Shown here: in pieces, positions 1-11,375 of the stretch
How positions within the stretch are numbered: position 1 is the stretch's first letter
Layout: every line of letters begins with the position of its first letter
Origin: Petrolisthes cinctipes
Lineage: Eukaryota > Arthropoda > Malacostraca > Decapoda > Porcellanidae
DNA: 64,000 nucleotides
Reading direction: 5' to 3'
Assembly: GCA_033782935.1 (NCBI GenBank)
Contig: JAWQEG010001225.1
Location: 439,001-503,000 of the forward strand
Program-made: the position numbers and the translations under genes
Notes under the pieces: generated by a model
What the model saw: the letters and a program-made list of their open reading frames with translations, nothing else
Told to the model about the DNA's origin: nothing
Databases searched by the model: none

Positions 1-218
1 CGTGTAAATAACTAAATATTCCGGGCCGCCATCCACTGACCGATCCTCACACACTGTACTGCACTCACTATGTGGCACGTCACGTGTAGCCAGGCTCGGC
101 AGGCAGTTCACATGTAAATAACTAAATATTTCAGGCCGCCATTCACTGACCGTTCCTTACACACTGTACTGCACTTACTGTGTGGCACGTCACGTGTAGC
201 CAGGCACGGCAGGCAGTT

Positions 219-265
219 CACGTGTAAATAACTAAATATTCCAGGCCCAGGCACGGCAGCCAGTT
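219..265. repeat. Representative 47-bp short unit
   Basis: This is a monomer that lost 63 bp, unit positions 30-92, fusing TTCCAGGCC to CAGGCACGGC. It keeps the AT-rich block and the final AGTT and loses the whole central part with ACCGGT and CACGTCACGTG. Many copies carry the linked change GGCAGCCAGTT instead of GGCAGGCAGTT, so they probably descend from one founder deletion that then spread with the higher-order repeats. Three occur per HOR-A cycle, two of them adjacent, and four occur per intact block B. The junction shows only one or two bases of possible microhomology. Confidence 0.95.
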
Positions 266-465
266 CACGTGTAAATAACTAAATATTCCAGGCCGCCATC
301 CACTGACCGGTCCTCACACAATGTAGTGCACTCACTGTGTGGCACGTCACGTGTAGCCAGGCACGGCAGGCAGTTCACATGTAAATAACTAAATATTCCA
401 GGGCGCCATCCACTGACCGTTCGTCATACACTGTACTGCACTCACTGTATGTCATGTCACATGTA

Positions 466-493
466 GCCAGGCAAGGCAGGTAATTAACTTTTA
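466..493. repeat. 28-bp truncated unit (first of 18 copies)
   Basis: The extra piece starts GCCAGGCAAGGCAGG and ends TTTA, and is followed by another GCCAGGCAAGGC. It equals a monomer cut from 110 to 28 bp by loss of the 82 bp between the two CACGTGTA copies of the unit. The diagnostic TAATTAAC or CAATTAAC starts at 481, 3633, 9486, 12433, 18128, 22142, 27021, 33581, 38192, 40215, 43964, 48151, 51192, 52787, 55027, 56357, 60164 and 63205. It always follows a unit containing TTCGTCATACAC or a close variant (TTCGTTATACAC near 56298; TTCGTCACAC near 52730). A TAATTAAC form and a CAATTAAC form mark different lineages. Confidence 0.93.
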
Positions 494-513
494 GCCAGGC
501 AAGGCAGGCAGTT

Positions 514-621
514 CATGTGTAAATAACTAAATATTCCAGGCCGCCATTCGCTGACCGGTCCTCACACACGAAACTGCACACTGTGTGGCACGTCACGTGT
601 AGCCAGGCACGGCAGGCAGTT
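514..621. repeat. 108-bp variant monomer with CACGAAACTGCACACTG
   Basis: In this unit the usual ACACTGTACTGCACTCACTG is replaced by a form two bases shorter, ACACGAAACTGCACACTG. It also reads CCATTCGCTG. It directly follows the 28-bp truncated unit at 17 of the 18 loci I found, so the pair behaves as one marker of block B. The exception is near 38220, where the 28-bp unit is joined instead to a HOR-A unit reading CATGTGGAAATAAC. Confidence 0.92.
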
Positions 622-1408
622 CACGTGTAAATAACTAAATATTCCAGGCCGCCATCCACTGACCGGTCCTCACACACTGTACTGCACTCACTTTGTGGCG
701 CGTCACGTGTAGTCAGGCACAGCAGGCAGTTCACGTGTAAATAACTAAATATTCCGGGCCGCCATTCAATGACCGGTCCTCACACACTGTAGTGCACTCA
801 CTGTGTGGCACGTCACATGTAGCCAGGCACGGCAGGCAGTTCACGTGTAAATAACTATATATTCCAGGCCGCCATCTACTGACCGGTCCTCACACACTGT
901 ACTGCACTCACTATGTGGCACGTCACGTGTAGCCAGGCACAGCAGGTAGTTTACGTGTAAATAACTAAATATTCCGGGCCCAGGCACGGCAGGAAGTTCA
1001 CGTGTAAATAACTAAATATTTCAGGCCCAGGCACGGCAGCCAGTTCACGTGTAAATTACTAAATATTCCAGGCCACCATTCACTGACCGGTCCTCACACA
1101 CTGTACTGCACTCACTGTGTGGCACGTCATGTGTAGCCAGGCAAGGCAGAAAGTTCATGTGTAAATAACTAAATATTCCAGGCCGCCATATACTGACCGG
1201 TCCTCACACACTGTACTGCACTCACTGTGTGGCACGTCACGTGTAGCCAGGCACGGCAGGCAGTTCACGTGTAAATAACTAAATATTCCGGGCCGCCATC
1301 CACTGACCGGTCCTCACACACTGTACTGCACTCACTATGTGGCACGTCACGTGTAGCCAGGCACAGCAGGCAGTTCACGTGTAAATAACTAAATATTCCG
1401 GGCCGCCA

Positions 1409-3221
1409 TTCAATGACCGGTCCTCACACACTGTAGTGCACTCACTGTGTGGCACGTCACATGTAGCCAGGCACAGCAGGTAGTTTACGTGTAAATAACT
1501 AAATATTCAGGGCCCAGGCACGGCAGGCAGTTCACGTGTAAATAACTAAATATTTCAGGCCCAGGCACGGCAGCCAGTTCACGTGTAAATTACTAAATAT
1601 TCCAGGCCACCATTCACTGACCGGTCCTCACACACTGTACTGCACTCACTGTGTGGCACGTCATGTGTAGCCATGCAAAGCAGACAGTTCATGTGTAAAT
1701 AACTAAATATTCCAGGCCGCCATTTACTGACCGGTCCTCACACACTGTACTGCACTCACTGTGTGGCACGTCACGTGTAGCCAGGCACGGCAGGCAGTTC
1801 ACGTGTAAATAACTAAATATTCCGGGCCGCCATCCACTGACCGGTCCTCACACACTGTACTGCACTCACTATGTGGCACGTCACGTGTATCCAGGCACAG
1901 CAGGCAGTTCACGTGTAAATAACTAAATATTCCGGGCCGCCATCTACTGACCGGTCCTCACACACTGTAGTGCACTCACTGAGTGTCACGTCACGTGTAG
2001 CCAGGCACGGCAGGCAGTTCACGTGTAAATAACTAAATATTCCAGGGCACCATCCACTGACCGTTCCTCACACTATGTACTGCACTCACTGTGTGGCATG
2101 TCACGTGTAGCCAGGCACGGAAGGCAGTTCACGTGTAAATAACTAAATATTCCAGGTTGCAATCCACTGACCGGTCCTCACACACTGTACTGCACTCACT
2201 GTGTGGCACGTCACGTGTAGCCAGGCACGGCAGGCAGTTCACGTGTAAATAACTAAATATTCCGGGCCGCCATCCACTGACCGGTCCTCACACACTGTAC
2301 TGCACTCACTGTGTGGCACGTCACGTGTAGCCAGGCACGGCAGGCAGTTCACGTGGAAATAACTAAATATTCCAGGCCGCCATCCACTGATCGTTCCTCA
2401 CACACTGTACTGCACTCACTGTGTGTCACGTCACGTGTAGCAAGGCTCGACAGGCAGTTCACATGTAAATAACTAAATATTCCAGGCCCAGGTACAGCAG
2501 CCAGTTCATGTGTAAATAACTAAATATTCCAGGCCGCCATCCACTGACCGGTCCTCACACACTGTACTGCACTCACTCTGTGGCGCGTCACGTGTAGCCA
2601 GGCACAGCAGGCAGTTCACGTGTAAATAACTAAATATTCCGGGCCGCCATTCAGTGACCGGTCCTCACACACTGTAGTGCACTCACTGTGTGGCACGTCA
2701 CATGTAGCCAGGCACGGCAGGCAGTTCACGTGTAAATAACTATATATTCCAGGCCGCCATCTACTGACCGGTCCTCACACACTGTACTGCACTCACTATG
2801 TGGCACGTCACGTGTAGCCAGGCACAGCAGGTAGTTTACGTGTAAATAACTAAATATTCAGGGCCCAGGCACGGCAGGCAGTTCACGTGTAAATAACTAA
2901 ATATTTCAGGCCCAGGCACGGCAGCCAGTTCACGTGTAAATTACTAAATATTCCAGGCCACCATTCACTGACCGGTCCTCACACACTGTACTGCACTCAC
3001 TGTGTGGCACGTCATGTGTAGCCAGGCAAGGCAGACAGTTCATGTGTAAATAACTAAATATTCCAGGCCGCCATATACTGACCGGTCCTCACACACTGTA
3101 CTGCACTCACTGTGTGGCACGTCACTTGTAGCCAGGCACGGCAGGCAGTTCACGTGTAAATAACTAAATATTCCGGGCCGCCATCCACTGACCGGTCCTC
3201 ACACACTGTACTGCACTCACT
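1409..3221. repeat. Segment repeated at 5267-7079 (offset 3858)
   Basis: From 1409 the best match shifts to offset 3858, 706 bp more than the previous offset. A difference of 706 equals five 110-bp units, one 109-bp unit and one 47-bp unit, so one copy carries seven extra units. Marker pairs include CCATGCAA (1671/5529) and CCATATACTG (3071/6929). The stretch is HOR-A material with 47-bp doublets and the CGTGGAAATAAC unit. The 3858-offset match ends near 3221. Confidence 0.85.
2240..2349. repeat. Representative full monomer (110 bp)
   Basis: This copy is close to consensus and defines the phase used throughout: it starts at CACGTGTAAA and ends at GGCAGGCAGTT. In order it holds a CACGTG palindrome, the AT-rich block AATAACTAAATATT, a GC-rich CCGGGCCGCCATCC, CACTGACCGGTCC with the ACCGGT palindrome, ACACACTGTACTGCACTCAC, the near-palindrome CACGTCACGTG, and TAGCCAGGCACGGC. 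Two direct repeats inside the unit matter for its evolution: CACGTGTA at unit positions 1 and 83, and CCAGGC-like sequence near positions 23 and 92. Six CpG sites lie at unit positions 3, 29, 43, 80, 85 and 99, with a seventh in units that read CCGGG instead of CCAGG. Confidence 0.97.
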
Positions 3222-6200
3222 ATATGGCACGTCACGTGTAGCCAGGCTCGGCAGGCAGTTCACATGTAAATAACTAAATATTTCAGGCCGCCATTCACTG
3301 ACCGTTCCTTACACACTGTACTGCACTTACTGTGTGGCACGTCACGTGTAGCCAGGCACGGCAGGCAGTTCACGTGTAAATAACTAAATATTCCAGGCCC
3401 AGGCACGGCAGCCAGTTCACGTGTAAATAACTAAATATTCCAGGCCGCCATCCACTGACCGGTCCTCACACAATGTAGTGCACTCACTGTGTGGCACGTC
3501 ACGTGTAGCCAGGCACGGCTGGCAGTTCACATGTAAATAACTAAATATTCCAGGGCGCCATCCACTGACCGTTCGTCATACACTGTACTGCACTCACTGT
3601 ATGTCATGTCACATGTAGCCAGGCAAGGCAGGTAATTAACTTTTAGCCAGGCAAGGCAGGCAGTTCATGTGTAAATAACTAAATATTCCAGGCCGCCATT
3701 CGCTGACCGGTCCTCACACACGAAACTGCACACTGTGTGGCACGTCACGTGTAGCCAGGCACGGCAGGCAGTTCACGTGTAAATAACTAAATATTCCAGG
3801 CCGCCATCCACTGACCGGTCCTCACACACTGTACTGCACTCACTCTGTGGCGCGTCACGTGTAGTCAGGCACAGCAGGCAGTTCACGTGTAAATAACTAA
3901 ATATTCCGGGCCGCCATTCAATGACCGGTCCTCACACACTGTAGTGCACTCACTGTGTGGCACGTCACATGTAGCCAGGCACGGCAGGCAGTTCACGTGT
4001 AAATAACTATATATTCCAGGCCGCCATCTACTGACCGGTCCTCACACACTGTACTGCACTCACTATGTGGCACGTCACGTGTAGCCAGGCACAGCAGGTA
4101 GTTTACGTGTAAATAACTAAATATTCCGGGCCCAGGCACGGCAGGAAGTTCACGTGTAAATAACTAAATATTTCAGGCCCAGGCACGGCAGCCAGTTCAC
4201 GTGTAAATTACTAAATTTTCCAGGCCACCATTCACTGACCGGTCCTCACACACTGTACTGCACTCACTGTGTGGCACGTCATGTGTAGCCAGGCAAGGCA
4301 GAAAGTTCATGTGTAAATAACTAAATATTCCAGGCCGCCATATACTGACCGGTCCTCACACACTGTACTGCACTCACTGTGTGGCACGTCACGTGTAGCC
4401 AGGCACGGCAGGCAGTTCACGTGTAAATAACTAAATATTCCGGGCCGCCATCCACTGACCGGTCCTCACACACTGTACTGCACTCACTATGTGGCACGTC
4501 ACGTGTAGCCAGGCACAGCAGGCAGTTCACGTGTAAATAACTAAATATTCCGGGCCGCCATCCACTGACCGGTCCTCACACACTGTAGTGCACTCACTGA
4601 GTGTCACGTCACGTGTAGCCAGGCACGGCAGGCAGTTCACGTGTAAATAACTAAATATTCCAGGGCACCATCCACTGACCGTTCCTCACACTCTGTACTG
4701 CACTCACTGTGTGGCATGTCACGTGTAGCCAGGCACGGCAGGCAGTTCACGTGTAAATAACTAAATATTCCAGGTTGCAATCCACTGACCGGTCATCACA
4801 CACTGTACTGCACTCACTGTGTGGCACGTCACGTGTAGCCAGGCACGGCGGCAGGTCACGTGTAAATAACTAAATATTCCGGGCCGCCATCCACTGACCG
4901 GTCCTCACACACTGTACTGCACTCACTGTGTGGCACGTCACGTGTAGCCAGGCACGGCAGGCAGTTCATGTGGAAATAACTAAATATTCCAGGCCGCCAT
5001 CCACTGATCGTTCCTCACACACTGTACTGCACTCACTGTGTGTCACGTCACGTGTAGACAGGCTCGGCAGGCAGTTCACATGTAAATAACTAAATATTCC
5101 AGGCCCAGGCACAGCAGCCAGTTCATGTGTAAACAACTAAATATTCCAGGCCGCCATCCACTGACCGGTCCTTACACACTGTACTGCACTCACTCTGTGG
5201 CGCGTCACGTGTAGCCAGGCACAGCAGGCAGTTCACGTGTAAATAACTAAATATTCCGGGCCGCCATTCAATGACCGGTCCTCACACACTGTAGTACACT
5301 CACTGTGTGGCACGTCACATGTAGCCAGGCACAGCAGGTAGTTTACGTGTAAATAACTAAATATTCAGGGCCCAGGCACGGCAGGCAGTTCACGTGTAAA
5401 TAACTAAATTTTTCAGGCCCAGGCACGGCAGCCAGTTCACGTGTAAATTACTAAATATTCCAGGCCACCATTCACTGACCGGTCCTCACACACTGTACTG
5501 CACTCACTGTGTGGCACGTCATGTGTAGCCATGCAAGGCAGACAGTTCATGTGTAAATAACTAAATATTCCAGGCCGCCATTTACTGACCGGTCCTCACA
5601 CACTGTACTGCACTCACTGTGTGGCACGTCACGTGTAGCCAGGCACGGCAGGCAGTTCACGTGTAAATAACTAAATATTCCGGGCCGCCATCCACTGACC
5701 GGTCCTCACACACTGCACTGCACTCACTATGTGGCACGTCACGTGTATCCAGGCACAGCAGGCAGTTCACGTGTAAATAACTAAATATTCCGGGCCGCCA
5801 TCTACTGACCGGTCCTCACACACTGTAGTGCACTCACTGAGTGTCACGTCACGTGTAGCCAGGCACGGCAGGCAGTTCACGTGTAAATAACTAAATATTC
5901 CAGGGCACCAACCACTGACCGTTCCTCACACTATGTACTGCACTCACTGTGTGGCATGTCACGTGTAGCCAGGCACGGAAGGCAGTTCACGTGTAAATAA
6001 CTAAATATTCCAGGTTGCAATCCACTGACCGGTCCTCACACACTGTACTGCACTCACTGTGTGGCACGTCACGTGTAGCCAGGCACGGCAGGCAGTTCAC
6101 GTGTAAATAACTAAATATTCCGGGCCGCCATCCACTAAACGGTCCTCACACACTGTACTGCACTCACTGTGTGGCACGTCACGTGTAGCCAGGCACGGCA

Positions 6201-8161
6201 GGCAGTTCACGTGGAAATAACTAAATATTCCAGGCCGCCATCCACTGATCGTTCCTCACACACTGTACTGCACTCACTGTGTGTCACGTCACGTGTAGCA
6301 AGGCTCGGCAGGCAGTTCACATGTAAATAACTAAATATTCCAGGCCCAGGCACAGCAGCCAGTTCATGTGTAAATAACTAAATATTCCAGGCCGCCATCC
6401 ACTGACCGGTCCTCACACACTGTACTGCACTCACTCTGTGGCGCGTCACGTGTAGCCAGGCACAGCAGGCAGTTCACGTGTAAATAACTAAATATTCCGG
6501 GCCGCCATTCAGTGACCAGTCCTCACACACTGTAGTGCACTCACTGTGTGGCACGTCACATGTAGCCAGGCACGGCAGGCAGTTCACGTGTAAATAACTA
6601 TATATTCCAGGCCGCCATCTACTGACCGGTCCTCACACACTGTACTGCACTCACTATGTGGCACGTCACGTGTAGCCAGGCACAGCAGGTAGTTTACGTG
6701 TAAATAACTAAATATTCAGGGCCCAGGCACGGCAGGCAGTTCACGTGTAAATAACTAAATATTTCAGGCCCAGGCACGGCAGCCAGTTCAAGTGTAAATT
6801 ACTAAATATTCCAGGCCACCATTCACTGACCGGTCCTCACACACTGTACTGCACTCACTGTGTGGCACGTCATGTGTAACCAGGCAAGGCAGACAGTTCA
6901 TGTGTAAATAACTTAATATTCCAGGCCGCCATATACTGACTGGTCCTCACACACTGTACTGCACTCACTGTGTGGCACGTCACGTGTAGCCAGGCACGGC
7001 AGGCAGTTCACGTGTAAATAACTAAATATTACGGGCCTCCATCCACTGACCGGTCCTCACACACTGTACTGCACTCACTGTGTGGCACGTCACGTGTAGC
7101 CAGGCACGGCAGGCAGTTCACGTGGAAATAACTAAATATTCCAGGCCGCCATCCACTGATCGTTCCTCACACACTGTACTGCACTCACTGTGTGTCACGT
7201 CATGTGTAGCCAGGCTCAGCAGGCAGTTCACATGTAAATAACTAAATATTCCAGGCCCAGGCACAGCAGCCAGTTCATGTGTAAATAACTAAATATTCCA
7301 GGCCGCCATGCACTGACCGGTCCTCACACACTGTACTGCACTCACTCTGTGGCGCGTCACGTGTAGCCAGGCACAGCAGGCAGTTCACGTGTAAATAACT
7401 AAATATTCCGGGCCGCCATTCAGTGACCGGTCCTCACACATTGTAGTGCACTCACTGTGTGGCACGTCACATGTAGCCAGGCACGGCAGGCAGTTCACGT
7501 GTAAATAACTATATATTCCAGGCCGCCATCTACTGACCGGTCCTCACACACTGTACTGCACTCACTATGTGGCACGTCACGTGTAGCCAGGCACAGCAGG
7601 TAGTTTACGTGTAAATAACTAAATATTCAGGGCCCAGGCACGGCAGGCAGTTCACGTGTAAATAACTAAATATTTCAGGCCCAGGCACGGCAGCCAGTTC
7701 ACGTGTAAATTACTAAATATTCCAGGCCACCATTCACTGACCGGTCCTCACACACTGTACTGCACTCACTGTGTGGCACGTCATGTGTAGCCAGGCAAAG
7801 CAGACAGTTCATGTGTAAATAACTAAATATTCCAGGCCGCCATATACTGACCGGTCCTCACACACTGTACTGCACTCACTGTGTGGCACGTCACGTGTAA
7901 CCAGGCACGGCAGGCAGTTCACGTGTAAATAACTAAATATTCCGGGCCGCCATCCACTGACCGATCCTCACACACTGTACTGCACTCACTATGTGGCACG
8001 TCACGTGTAGCCAGGCACAGCAGGCAGTTCACGTGTAAATTACTAAATATTCCGGGCCGCCATCCACTGACCGGTCCTCACACACTGTAGTGCACTCACT
8101 GTGTGTCACGTCACGTGTAGCCAGGCACGGCAGGCAGTTCACGTGTAAATAACTAAATATT
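3222..8161. repeat. HOR-A dominated segment with one partial block B (3.2-3.8 kb)
   Basis: It begins with the b8, b9, b13, b14 plus 28-bp (3633) and b15 series shared with the window start, then about three HOR-A cycles, of which one is the 911-bp deletion form. The part from about 3776 to 6887 matches 34587-37698 at offset 30811. The part 6732-7943 matches 41430-42641 at offset 34698. At its right end an a7-like unit (GTAGTGC, GTGTGTC) abuts block B. Confidence 0.85.
6599..7509. repeat. HOR-A deletion derivative, 911 bp
   Basis: The distance between the two TATATATT units is 911 bp, exactly 440 bp or four full monomers less than a complete HOR-A. The order shows which four are gone: a5 (CCATATACTG) runs to a following ordinary unit and then directly to an a10-like unit (TACGGGCCTCC), so a6 to a9 are missing. 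The same derivative with the same ACGGGCCTCC marker recurs around 41.5-42.2 kb. The deletion therefore predates that duplication. Confidence 0.85.
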
Positions 8162-10244
8162 CCAGGCTGCCATCCACTGACCAGTCCTCACACACTGTAC
8201 CGCACTCACTGTGTGGCATGTCACGTGTAGCCAGGCACGGCAGGCAGTTCACGTGTAAATAACTAAATATTCCAGGTTGCAATCCACTGACCGGTCCTCA
8301 CACACTGTACTGCACTCACTTTGTGGCACGTCACGTGTAGCAAGCCACGGCAGGCAGTTCACGCGTAAATAACTAAATATTCCAGGCCGCCATCCACTGA
8401 CCAGTCCTCACACACTGTATTGCACTCACTGTGTGGCATGTCACGTGTAGCCAGGCACGGCAGGCAGTTCACGTGTAAATAACTAAATATTCCAGGCCGC
8501 CATCCACTGACCGGTCCTCACACACTGTACTGCACTCACTTTGTAGCACGTCACGTGTAGCCAGGCACGGCAGGCAGTTCACGTGTAAATAACTAAATAT
8601 TCCAGGCCCAGGCACAGCAGCCAGTTCACGTGTAAATAACTAAATATTTCAGGCCGCCATCCACTGACCGGTCCTCAAACACTGTACTGCACTCACTGTG
8701 TGGCACGTCACGTGTAGCCAGGCACGGCAGGCAGTTCACGTGTAAATAACTAAATATTCCAGGGCGTCATCCACTGACCATTCCTCACGCACTGTACTGC
8801 ACTCACTGTGTGTCACGTCACGTGTAGCCAGGCTCGGCAGGCAGTTCACATGTAAATAACTAAATATTTCAGGCCGCCATTCACTGACCGTTCCTTACAC
8901 ACTGTACTGCACTTACTGTGTGGCACGTCACGTGTAGCCAGGCACGGCAGGCAGTTCACGTGTAAATAACTAAATATTCCAGGCCCAGGCACGGCAGCCA
9001 GTTCACGTGTAAATAACTAAATATTCCAGGCCGCCATCCACTGACCAGTCCTCACACACTGTACTGCACTCACTGTGTGGCATGTCACGTGTAGCCAGGC
9101 ACGGCAGGCAGTTCACGTGTAAATAACTAAATATTCCAGGCCGGTATCCACCGATCGGTCCTCACACACTGTACTGCACTCACTGTGTGGCACGTCACGT
9201 GTAGCCAGGCACAGCAGGCAGTTCACGTGTAAATAACTAAATATTCCAGGCCCAGGCACGGCAGCCAGTTCACGTGTAAATAACTAAATATTCCAGGCCG
9301 CCATCCACTGACCGGTCCTCACACACTGTAGTGCACTCACTGTGTGGCACGTCACATGTAGCCAGGCACGGCAGGCAGTTCACATGTAAATAACTAAATA
9401 TTCCAGGGCGCCATCCACTGACCGTTCGTCATACACTGTACTGCACTCACTGTATGTCATGTCACGTGTAGCCAAGCAAGGCAGGCAATTAACGTTTAGC
9501 CAGGCAAGGCAGGCAGTTCATGTGTAAATAACTAAATATTCCAGGCCGCCATTCGCTGACCGGTCCTCACACACGAAACTGCACACTGTGTGGCACGTCA
9601 CGTGTAGCCAGGCACGGCAGGCAGTTCACGTGTAAATAACTAAATATTCCAGGCCGCCATCCACTGACCGGTCCTCACACACTGTACTGCACTCACTTTG
9701 TGGCACGTCACGTGTAGCCAGGCACGGCAGGCAGTTCACGTGTAAATAACTAAATATTCCAGGCCGCCATTCACTGACCGGTCCTCACACACTGTACTGC
9801 ACTTACTGTGTGGCACGTCACGTGTAGCCAGGCACGGCAGGCAGTTCACGTGTAAATAACTAAATATTCCAGGCCCAGGCACGGCAGCCAGTTCACGTGT
9901 AAATAACTAAATATTCCAGACCGCCATCCACTGACCGGTCCTCACACACTGTACTGCACTCACTGTGTGGCACGTCACGTGTAGCCAGGCACGGCAGGCA
10001 GTTCACGTGTAAATAACTAAATATTCCAGGGCACCATCCACTGACCGTTCCTCACACTCTGTACTGCACTCACTGTGTGTCACGTCACGTGTAGCCAGGC
10101 TCGGCAGCCAGTTCACGTGTAAATAACTAAATATTCCAGGCTGCCATTCACTGACAGGTCCTCACACACTGTACTGCACTCACTGTGTGGGACGTCACGT
10201 GTAGCCAGGCACGGCGGCAGTTCACGTGTAAATAACTAAATATT
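8162..10244. repeat. Block B, intact 2083-bp compound repeat (copy 1)
   Basis: Twenty-one units in fixed order: b1 (CCAGGCTGCC, ACCGCACTC); b2 (GGTTGCAATCC, GCAAGCCACGG); b3 (CACGCGTAAAT, TATTGCAC); b4 (CACTTTGTAGC here, TTTGTGG elsewhere); b5 47 bp; b6 (TTTCAGGCCGCC); b7 (GGGCGTCATCC, CTCACGCAC); b8 (TTCCTTACACAC, CACTTACTG); b9 47 bp; b10 (GACCAGTCC); b11 (TATCCACCGATCGG); b12 47 bp; b13 (GTAGTGC); b14 (TTCGTCATACAC plus the 28-bp unit); b15 108 bp (CGAAACTGC); b16; b17 (CACTTACTG); b18 47 bp; b19 (CCAGACCGCC); b20 (GGGCACC, GGCTCGGCAGCC); b21 109 bp (GACAGGTCC, GGCGGCAG). The unit lengths sum to 2083, equal to the measured length. Flanking units are a7-like on the left and a10 on the right. 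Confidence 0.92.
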
Positions 10245-11375
10245 CCGGGCCGCCATCCACTGACCGGTCCTCACACACTGTACTGCACTCACTGTGTGGC
10301 ACATCACGTGTAGCCAGGCACGGCAGGCAGTTCATGTGGAAATAACTAAATATTCCAGGCCGCCATCCACTGATCGTTCCTCACACTCTGTACTGCACTC
10401 ACTGTGTGTCACGTCACGTGTAGCCAGGCTCGGCAGGCAGTTCACATGTAAATAACTAAATATTCCAGGCCCAGGCACAGCAGCCAGTTCATGTGTAAAT
10501 AACTAAATATTCCAGGCCGCCATCCACTGACCGGTCCTCACACACTGTACTGCACTCACTCTGTGGCGCGTCACGTGTAGCCAGGCACAGCAGGCAGTTC
10601 ACGTGTAAATAACTAAATATTCCAGGCCGCCATTCAATGACCGGTCCTCACACACTGTAGTGCACTCACTGTGTGGCACGTCACATGTAGCCAGGCACGG
10701 CAGGCAGTTCACGTGTAAATAACTATATATTCCAGGCCGCCTTCTACTGACCGGTCCTCACACACTGTACTGCACTCACTATGTGGCACGTCACGTGTAG
10801 CCAGGCACAGCAGGTAGTTTACGTGTAAATAACTAAATATTCCGGGCCCAGGCACGGCAGGCAGTTCACGTGTAAATAACTAAATATTTCAGGCCCAGGC
10901 ACGGCAGCCAGTTCACGTGTAAATTACTAAATATTCCAGGCCACCATTCACTGACCGGTCCTCACACACTGTACTGCACTCACTGTGTGGCACGTCATGT
11001 GTAGCCAGGCAAGGCAGACAGTTCATGTGTAAATAACTAAATATTCCAGGCCGCCATATACTGACCGGTCCTCACACACTGTACTGCACTCACTGTGTGG
11101 CACGTCACGTGTAGCCAGGCACGGCAGGCAGTTCATGTGTAAATAACTAAATATTCCGGGCCGCCATCCACTGACCGGTCCTCACACACTGTACTGCACT
11201 CACTATGTGGCATGTCACGTGTAGCCAGGCACAGCAGGCAGTTAACGTGTAAATAACTAAATATTCCGGGCCGCCATCCACTGACCAGTCCTCACACACT
11301 GTAGTGCACTCACTGTGTGTCACGTCACGTGTAGCCAAGCACGGCAGGCAGTTCACGTGTAAATAACTAAATATT
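10245..11375. repeat. HOR-A segment, units a10 to a7
   Basis: This runs from CCGGGCCGCC (a10) through CATGTGGAAATAAC, a 47-bp unit, the CTCTGTGGCGCG unit, TTCAATG, TATATATT (with CTTCTACTG), two 47-bp units, TAAATTAC, CATATACTG and the two CCGGG units, then gives way to block-B sequence. It is thus nearly one HOR-A cycle lacking a8 and a9, and it shows how A and B interlock. A short open frame on the minus strand here is not a gene. Confidence 0.85.

Larger units (their letters stand above)
1..1408. repeat. Segment repeated at 3153-4560 (offset 3152)
   Basis: The first 1.4 kb recurs at a constant offset of 3152 bp, including the TAATTAACTTTTAG form of the 28-bp element (481/3633), the TATATATT unit (856/4008) and the GGCAGGAAGTT 47-bp unit (about 990/4142). 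Small differences include GACCGATCC against GACCGGTCC at the start and CACTTTGTGGCGCG against CACTCTGTGGCGCG. It opens with a block-B fragment (b8, b9, b13-b15) and passes into HOR-A units. The match breaks at 1409, inside a CCGGG unit. Confidence 0.88.

Noticed and set aside
466..493. Transposon insertion or target-site duplication at the 28-bp element
   Set aside because: The piece is fully explained as a truncated monomer from deletion between CACGTGTA repeats, and it carries no foreign sequence.
11147..11356. Minus-strand open frame of 69 codons with a Cys-rich product (starts MNCLPCLATRD)
   Set aside because: It lies wholly within about two monomers and related frames recur at 25798-26007 and 30677-30886. 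A period of 110 leaves a remainder of 2 when divided by 3, so each unit shifts frame and stops soon appear. It is a by-product of the repeat, not a gene.
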